Below, piece after piece: positions 1 through 4,900 of a stretch of 6,949 nucleotides of DNA. Made by a program: the position numbers and the translations under genes. The notes under the pieces are model-generated. The model searched no databases. It was not told where the DNA came from and saw only the letters and a list, made by a program, of their open reading frames with translations. Numbering within the stretch: position 1 is the first letter of the stretch; each line of letters begins with the position of its first letter. The DNA comes from Lachnospiraceae bacterium (lineage in GTDB: Bacteria > Bacillota > Clostridia > Lachnospirales > Lachnospiraceae): NCBI GenBank assembly GCA_902363135.1, contig CABIZF010000030.1, positions 1 through 6,949 on the forward strand, given 5' to 3'.

Positions 1-96
1 GAAGCTGAAACGGAAAAGAACCTATTATGTACGGATACGATCGTGGAAAATGGTGCAGGGGTGTTGCGTATATGGGGCATGGTCAAAGGCATGTAA
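1..96 (+). CDS. 3' end of an unrecognised gene (31 codons)
   Basis: An open frame enters the window at base 1 and ends at TAA 94-96. The visible C-terminal residues include LLCTDTIVENGAGVLRIWG and end VKGM. The mix of residues looks like real protein, and no start codon with a ribosome site lies inside the fragment, so it is read as the tail of a gene beginning outside the window. I do not recognise the family. No terminator hairpin follows it before the AT-rich intergenic DNA, so some read-through into the next operon is possible. Frame choice is the main uncertainty because the fragment is so short. Confidence 0.5.
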   Translation, partial: EAETEKNLLCTDTIVENGAGVLRIWGMVKGM

Positions 97-153
97 GATA
101 AAGGTAAAGTAATATAACAATTAGATATGGAAGTGTTGTTAGGCAAAATTTAA

Positions 154-182
154 TTGTGTTTTGGGTTGAAGCGTGTTATCAT
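154..182 (+). promoter_or_regulatory. Probable sigma-A-type promoter of the toxin-antitoxin-chaperone operon
   Basis: TTGTGT (154-159) and TATCAT (177-182) are separated by 17 nt. The -10 box matches five of six consensus positions and the -35 box three of six. The stretch 97-246 is strongly AT-rich and has no gene in it. The resulting 5' leader would be about 55-60 nt. TTGAAG at 166-171 is an alternative -35 but has no equally good -10 partner. This is a consensus match by eye only. Confidence 0.4.
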
Positions 183-246
183 AATAAATACATATCTATG
201 CACTGATTAAAACGCAAATCATAAATGTATTGAGAAAGAGTGGATA

Positions 247-834
247 ATGAACGAAGTAGGCTATCATGGAACCTGCTTAAAGTACCGATATGATATAGAG
301 ACGAATGGCTTAGATCCTATAAAAAGTAAGTATCGTGCAGATCATTGGCTAGGACAAGGTGTATACTTTTTTGATGATTATGGTAAGGCATTATGGTGGG
401 CATCGACCACATCTCTTCAAAATGATAATTGTGGTGGCATAGTTTTTGAATCTATTATAGAAGCACCAGACGAAGAGGTTTTGAATCTTGATCTTCCTAA
501 GCAATTGGATGCTTTTATAACAGAGACGTTGAAAACACTTGATGAAATAAAGAAAAATTGCGCTGGGAGTATGCCAATATTAGATGATGCTAAATTCCGG
601 GCTGTCTTTTTTGATTATTATAAACAGCAAAATGGAATATCGGTTATTATTGGAACTTTTCAAAAAGAATTTGCAGGTTACACTACAAAAAGAAATAATG
701 ATGAAAAACAATTACAAAAGAAAATAATGAACATCATTGGGATCAAGTTTCAGGAAAGGCAGATTTGTGTATCAAAAAAAGAATGCATTAAATCAACAAA
801 ACTGATATACAATGAGGAAGAAGAGGTGATATGA
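247..834 (+). CDS. ADP-ribosyltransferase-like toxin candidate of a TAC (CmdT-like) module
   Basis: This 195-aa soluble protein has no signal peptide or membrane segment. The N-terminus shows YHGT (residues 6-9), then WLGQGVYFF (34-42) followed by a KALWWA segment (47-52). This spacing is typical of ADP-ribosyltransferase (PARP/ART-like) folds of the H-Y-E type, where the His of HGT and the Tyr of GVYFF hold NAD+. The third catalytic position is less clear: E170 or Q172 in the FQERQICV segment near the C-terminus is the best candidate. The predicted role is transfer of ADP-ribose from NAD+ to a cellular target, giving toxicity or abortive infection. The start ATG 247 has a weak purine-rich site (AGAAAGAG) upstream; the nearer upstream ATG at 225 hits a stop at once. 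Its last codons overlap the next gene (ATGA), and a SecB-like gene follows, the context that suggests CmdT. Family assignment is from motif and context; the NAD target is unknown. Confidence 0.68.
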   Translation: MNEVGYHGTCLKYRYDIETNGLDPIKSKYRADHWLGQGVYFFDDYGKALWWASTTSLQNDNCGGIVFESIIEAPDEEVLNLDLPKQLDAFITETLKTLDEIKKNCAGSMPILDDAKFRAVFFDYYKQQNGISVIIGTFQKEFAGYTTKRNNDEKQLQKKIMNIIGIKFQERQICVSKKECIKSTKLIYNEEEEVI

Positions 835-1070
835 TGTTTGATAAGGATTTGTTTCTTTCATTATGTGAGAAATATGATGTCGAACTGAGTAAGACTGCAA
901 TGAGTCCGATGCTCAAAGATGGAGATCAGGCTCATGCTATTACAAATGATGATGTAAATCGTGTATTTGCGCCGTGTCAGACGTATTTTGACTATTCATG
1001 TAATAAAACCAATGCAAAAGTTGAGGTTCCTGTATTTTATTTACAGGAAGATTATGCAGTTGCGTGTTAG
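831..1070 (+). CDS. Small antitoxin candidate of the TAC module (CmdA-like position)
   Basis: This 79-aa acidic protein starts at ATG 831 inside the end of the toxin gene (4-nt overlap, TGA 832-834), preceded by AGAGGTG at 821-827; a second in-frame ATG at 834 gives a one-residue-shorter form. I do not recognise a named domain, and there is no evident helix-turn-helix. An N-terminal half with a likely helix (FDKDLFLSLCEKYDVEL) is followed by a TPM-like turn, a D-D-V helix and a tail VPVFYLQEDYAVAC. The overlap implies translational coupling and a fixed dose with the toxin, as is usual for antitoxins. The position between an ART-like gene and a SecB-like gene fits the antitoxin of a chaperone-dependent system. 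The final QEDYAVAC resembles the ssrA tag ending NYALAA, so the C-terminus may serve both as chaperone-binding segment and as degron. The antitoxin role is inferred from context only. Confidence 0.6.
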   Translation: MMFDKDLFLSLCEKYDVELSKTAMSPMLKDGDQAHAITNDDVNRVFAPCQTYFDYSCNKTNAKVEVPVFYLQEDYAVAC

Positions 1071-1079
1071 GAGAGAGAG

Positions 1080-1472
1080 ATGGAAGTAAGGTCTAAGTAT
1101 GAAAGCCCTCTTGTTTTAGAAAAAATTGAAATAGTAGAAAGTTCTTTTAGAAAAAGAACAGATTCATTGGATAGCTTGGAATTAGGAGTACAAGTGGAAC
1201 GTAATCTTACAAAGCTGGACGATGGGTTGTTTGAAGTTTTACTGGAAACAACGGTTTCTGATGAAGAGGAAAAAGTATTTGTTAATGTAAAAGGCAGAGC
1301 CGTTTTTTCGACCCGACAGGAAAATATGGATATATTAGAAAAAAATACAATAGCTATCATGTTCCCTTATATCCGAAGTTATATTTCAAGTATAACAACT
1401 CAGCCGGGAATGAGTCCTATTGTGTTGCCTGCAATGAATATTGTGGCGATGGTTAATGACCAGAAAAAATAA
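1080..1472 (+). CDS. SecB-family chaperone-like protein of the TAC module (CmdC-like)
   Basis: This 130-aa protein resembles SecB in its C-terminal half: VNVKGRAVFS (68-77), then AIMFPYIRSYISSIT (92-106), then GMSPIVLPAMNI (110-121). This matches the SecB pattern of a beta strand, the FPYxR helix, and a P-(I/L)-x-L-P-x-x-N ending. SecB normally holds secretory precursors unfolded for SecA, but Firmicutes generally lack the classical export chaperone. Solitary SecB-like proteins next to toxin-antitoxin genes instead stabilise the antitoxin (SecB-TA proteins of mycobacterial TAC systems, CmdC of CmdTAC). The start ATG 1080 sits 6 nt after AGGAG (1069-1073), which overlaps the stop codon of the preceding gene; the gap between the two genes is only 9 nt, so the three genes form one operon. 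A terminator follows directly. SecB family membership is fairly secure; the antitoxin-chaperone function is inferred from context. Confidence 0.75.
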   Translation: MEVRSKYESPLVLEKIEIVESSFRKRTDSLDSLELGVQVERNLTKLDDGLFEVLLETTVSDEEEKVFVNVKGRAVFSTRQENMDILEKNTIAIMFPYIRSYISSITTQPGMSPIVLPAMNIVAMVNDQKK

Positions 1473-1503
1473 GAAAGAGCACTCAAAAATGGGTGCTTTT
1501 TTC
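1471..1503 (+). terminator. Intrinsic terminator of the TAC operon
   Basis: AGCACTC (1478-1484) pairs with GGGTGCT (1491-1497) as a 7-bp stem with one G-T pair and a 6-nt A-rich loop, followed by an uninterrupted run of T (1497-1502). An A-rich tract precedes it. It begins at the stop codon of the SecB-like gene, so it ends the operon, and it overlaps the first bases of the Rpn-remnant frame. Confidence 0.85.
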
Positions 1504-1729
1504 GTGGCAAGAATTTTGGGGATTAAGTGAGGTGCAGAGCATGTGTAACTTGGGTACTGCTATCGAGAATAAAGGAATTGAAACAGGAATTGAAATTGGA
1601 GAAAAGAAAAAAGCAAAGGAGCTGGCCATAAAGCTTTACAAAAAAGGAAGCTCTCTGGAGACCATTTCAGAATTAATAGAGGTTCCGGTATCGCAGCTGG
1701 AAGAGTGGTTGGAACTGCAGGCTGTTTGA
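1499..1729 (+). pseudogene. C-terminal remnant of an Rpn/PD-(D/E)XK nuclease-family (transposase-like) gene
   Basis: The frame ending at TGA 1727-1729 encodes a segment with EVQSMCNLGTAIENKGIETG, then a charged GEKKKAKELA helix, then a short helical module ending in SQLEEWLEL. The MCNLG...KGIExGIExGEKxxAxxLAxxLxxxG pattern is typical of the C-terminal tail of Rpn (recombination-promoting nuclease, YhgA-like) proteins common in Clostridia. Those proteins are normally around 300 aa with the catalytic PD-(D/E)XK core in the N-terminal half; all of that is absent here. A GTG at 1493 opens the frame but lies in the arm of the terminator, so it is an unlikely start. ATG 1541 with GAGGTG upstream could give a 62-aa product, which would have no catalytic residues. 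It is best read as a truncated gene, its 5' part replaced by the preceding operon. Confidence 0.7.
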
Positions 1730-1790
1730 ACGCAGATAGGTATTCCCCTGCGTTACTTTGTGACGCACAATGCATCACGATGACGCATCA
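1729..1790 (+). repeat. Cluster of alternately complementary TGCGT/ACGCA segments
   Basis: Five short segments can pair in turn: AACGCAG (1729-1735), CTGCGTTAC (1748-1756), GTGACGCA (1760-1767), TGCATCAC (1771-1778) and TGACGCA (1781-1787). The first pairs perfectly with the second over 7 bp. The second pairs with the third (8 bp, one G-T, 3-nt loop), and the fourth pairs with the third or the fifth with one mismatch. TGACGCA occurs twice exactly 20 bp apart. It could be an operator for a dimeric regulator, a set of alternative RNA hairpins, or a small degenerate repeat element. No T-run follows the first hairpin, so it is not a standard terminator. Confidence 0.5.
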
Positions 1791-1809
1791 GGCGGCACGG
1801 GCCATGTGT

Positions 1810-1815
1810 TATACT
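1810..1815 (+). promoter_or_regulatory. Candidate -10 box (TATACT) for the adhesin transcript
   Basis: TATACT matches five of six positions of the TATAAT consensus and lies in a small AT-rich patch (1808-1824) just downstream of the TGACGCA cluster. The sequence 17 nt upstream (about 1787-1792) is a poor -35, so the promoter may rely on an activator bound at the upstream cluster. A transcript from here would pass through the hairpin at 1840-1862 and both short upstream ORFs before the adhesin start. Confidence 0.35.
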
Positions 1816-1835
1816 TAAAATAGTTGAACAGGCGA

Positions 1836-1870
1836 AAACAGAAGGAGGCTTAAGGGCCTTCTTTTTGTTT
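1836..1870 (+). terminator. Hairpin plus T-run: weak terminator or attenuator upstream of the adhesin
   Basis: AGAAGG (1840-1845) pairs with CCTTCT (1857-1862); an alternative pairing uses GGC/GCC inside the loop with a bulge. It is followed by T residues 1862-1866, then GTTT. The stem also contains a perfect Shine-Dalgarno-like AGAAGGAGG with no start codon at a usable distance. It may end transcription from the Rpn remnant, or act as a leaky attenuator for a transcript starting near 1820. Confidence 0.5.
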
Positions 1871-1892
1871 GCGCGAAAAGGGGAGAGAGACT

Positions 1893-1958
1893 ATGGAGAG
1901 GAAACACCGATGTGTCCGTGCACCGCCGCGAAGGACCGGCAGCAGTGACCTGGGATGA
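1893..1958 (+). CDS. Short upstream ORF 1 (21 aa, basic leader peptide candidate)
   Basis: ATG 1893 follows GGGGAG (1880-1885) at a 7-nt spacing, a credible ribosome site. The product starts MERKHRCVRAPPRR and ends GSSDLG; it is rich in Arg and Pro and resembles no family I know. Its TGA (1956-1958) overlaps the ATG of the next short ORF. The features seen are the ribosome site and the overlap; the idea that it is translated to steer translation of the adhesin is inference. Proline and arginine runs could slow ribosomes. Confidence 0.35.
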   Translation: MERKHRCVRAPPRRTGSSDLG

Positions 1959-1987
1959 AAAAGAAATGGAAAGGAACACAGGTATGA
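1955..1987 (+). CDS. Short upstream ORF 2 (10 aa) coupled to the adhesin start
   Basis: ATG 1955 opens MKKKWKGTQV and stops at TGA 1985-1987, which overlaps the adhesin ATG at 1984 as ATGA. There is no clear ribosome site of its own, so it could be translated only by ribosomes finishing the preceding short ORF, to which it is joined by another ATGA. It may be a chance product of purine-rich leader sequence; the double overlap is what makes it worth recording. Confidence 0.3.
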   Translation: MKKKWKGTQV

Positions 1988-4900
1988 AGAGGAAAAGCCA
2001 GAGATGGGTGGCCGCGGCCCTTGCAGCGCTGACGGCGGCATCCTTAGTACTTCCGGCCTATGCGGTTGAGCAGGAGTCGATGAGTGAAACGGAAATGCCA
2101 AAAAGCAGTGCATTGCCGGAAGCGTTGACAGAGCCGGAGCAACGGTATCATTTCACACTGCCTTATTACGGGGAATGCACGTATGAGTATGAGGCGGACA
2201 GGTTGGAAATGGCGGATGTGCAGGAAGAAAAACAGAAGGAAAAGAGTGACATTATGCTGTCCTATGCGGCCGGTGAGGTCGTCCGGCTCTATGTGCAGGC
2301 TTCGGACGGATATGAGCTGAATCAGCTGCAGTTACTGGATGCAAAGCAGGATGAGGTGGCGTACACATGGGAAAAGGATGGCAGCATTAAGACAGTCATG
2401 CCGGAATCCGATGTGTGGCTGAAAGCATCGTTCATCGCGCAGCCAGAAGAAAATCAGCCATTGGTGCAGCCGGTTGAGACAGAAAATCGCATGCAGCAGG
2501 AAGCATCGGAAGCACAGGTGGAACAAACGGAAAATACAACAGGGCAAACGGAAACAAAGCCGGAGACAGAATACGTGCAGCAGCCGGAAACGGATGTTGA
2601 CGGTCTGCCGAAGCAGGGAAGTATCGTTACTGGGACTACGATTATCATTCCGTTTGATACGTGGGAGTTTGATAAATATAAGGACTTCCGGGGCGTTGGC
2701 TATGAAGGAGAACGGTATGTCATCCAGTATATTTCGGATGACATCGTTTATGATGTAGCCGGAACCTATAACTGTATCTATAAAGTAACGGATCAGGAGA
2801 GCGGAAAGGATTGGTATGTGCTGCGTCCGGTTGCCGTTGCAGAAAAGGCGGAGGAAGGAACTGAGATTGAGACGGAATCCGAGTTGACAGCAGCAGTGGA
2901 GACCGAAAGTGAATCTGAACCCGAATCCGAGACAACGTTAGCCGTAGAGACAGAGCCAGAATCTGGGTCATCAGCGTCCACAGAGACTGAGATTGAATCC
3001 GAAACGGAAGCGACCAGAGAAACGGAGCCGGAATCTGAGCTATCAGCGCCTGCAGAGACTGAACTGGAATCCGAGTCATTCACAGTTGAAGAGCCGGAAA
3101 ACGAGACCGAGCTTCAGTCCGAAGAAACCGAGCTATCCGAGGCTGGCATCGCCTTGCTTTCTGAGGATACACCAGACAAGTTCAAATTGATTGTCAACAA
3201 TACAATCTATTTTGCACCGGCGTCTTTAAAGAGCGGAAATGCGGCAACAACCTATAAAACCATTCAATGGCAGGACGGAAGCGATAGTGTGACGCGAACC
3301 GCATACTGCATTCAGCCAAAACTGAACTCGCCGGGATCCGGCCATACTTATAAGGAAGATGATGCGGTCGAGCTGGATGCGTCCAACGGTATGGCAAAGG
3401 GGATGTATTATTTATACGGCGGCCCGATGTGGGGCAAAAAAGTAACATATGCGGACGGATCGGGAAGCGTGAACCTGAAACAGGTTCTGACGGATGCGGG
3501 ATGCTCGTCGACCGGACATTACTACACGATGACCCACTATATCCTTTCTTATATTTATATGAACGGCAGCAACTGGAACGCGAACAGCGGGGAGAACAAC
3601 GTATTGAATGCTTCCGGCGTTGCACTGGTCAAAAAAGTGGTTGGCATACTGAAAAAGCTGGATGAGCCGGAGACACATTTATCTGAGACAACGCTGACGG
3701 CGACCAATGCGAGTGTCGGCGCAGACCGGGTCAGCGGTTCTGTGACGTACAAAGCTCCGGAAGGGAATACAGCAACGGTCACAATTCCGGATGGAATTAC
3801 ACTCGTAAATGAGACAAGCGGAAAGAACGGAACCGGTAAGGTCACGCTGGATGGAGATGATACGTTCCATCTGGTTGTCAGTGAGGATTATTCCGGCAGT
3901 ATGACGGAAACACTGACCTTCCAGTGTAAGTACGCGGTCGATTATTCCGCTTATAAGCTGCAGCTGAAAGGTTATCAGGACATTGGGTTCAGCTACTATA
4001 GCGGCAAAAAGAGCCTGACCCTGACCTTGAATATCAATGACCGGACATCCGAAGTCTATGTGCAGAAGCTGGATGCGGAAACCAAAACGGCAGTACCGGC
4101 CAATGAAAATTATTCACTGGCGGGGGCGGTATATACAGTGTACACAGATGAAGCATGTACGCAGGCTGTTCTGACCCTGACGACCGGGGAAGATGGAAAA
4201 TCACCGGTAGCCGTCATTCAGGCCGGAACCTATTACGCGAAGGAAACAGGCCCGTCGAAGGGCTATGAGTCCGACCTGCAGGTTTATACCATCGTGGCCG
4301 AGCCGGGCCAGACGGCGACGTTTACTTCTTATGAGCAGCCAAAGAAAAAGCCATTAGAGCTGCAAAAATATGATAAAGCAACCGGGGAAGCAAAGCCGGG
4401 AAGTGCAGCTGCGAGCTTTCAGGGGGCAGAGTATACACTCTATGCGGAGGCGTCCTGCACGACAGTGCTGGAGGTCCTGACAACGGATGCGTCCGGATAT
4501 GCGAAGAGCTCTGATTTGTATTATGGCACGTATTACCTAAAAGAGACAAAAGCCTCTTACGGATATGGACTGGACGAGACCATCTATCCGATCACAGTAT
4601 CCGATGACGGGCAGGCATCGGTCAAAGTGTCTTCTTCTGAGCCACGCATCAAAAAGCCTTTGGAGCTGCAGAAATATGATCAGGAGACTGGAGAAGCAAA
4701 GCCAGGCAATACGGCACTTTCTTTTACTGGTGCGCAGTACACCATCTATGCGGACGCGGCCTTAAGTACACCGGTAGAAGTCCTGACGCTCGATGAGACC
4801 GGACATGCAAAAAGTGCGGATCTCGAACTTGGAACCTACTATGTGAAGGAGACAAGCCCATCCACCGGCTATCTGCCAGATGAGACGGTACATGTAGTGG

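Noticed and set aside
122..198. 8-bp inverted repeat TAGATATG / CATATCTA flanking the operon promoter
   Set aside because: The arms are short, 61 nt apart and in very AT-rich DNA, so chance is a sufficient explanation; nothing else marks it as an operator or insertion end.
187..231. 7-bp inverted repeat AATACAT / ATGTATT in the toxin leader
   Set aside because: The A/T-rich arms and 31-nt loop give little stability; not supported as a riboswitch or thermosensor.
1067..1360. 97-aa minus-strand frame opposite the SecB-like gene
   Set aside because: The plus strand carries a recognisable SecB motif set, an operonic position and a good ribosome site; the minus frame is a shadow.
1493..1729. Intact 78-aa gene starting at GTG 1493
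   Set aside because: The GTG lies within the terminator stem and has no ribosome site; the protein matches only the C-terminal tail of a much longer family, so a remnant is the better reading.
2793..3083. Minus-strand frame rich in Ser-Asp, like an Sdr adhesin repeat
   Set aside because: It is the antisense reading of the E/S/T stalk (GAG/TCC codons reversed) inside the large adhesin frame and has no ribosome site; the overlapping minus frame at 2720-3079 is rejected likewise.
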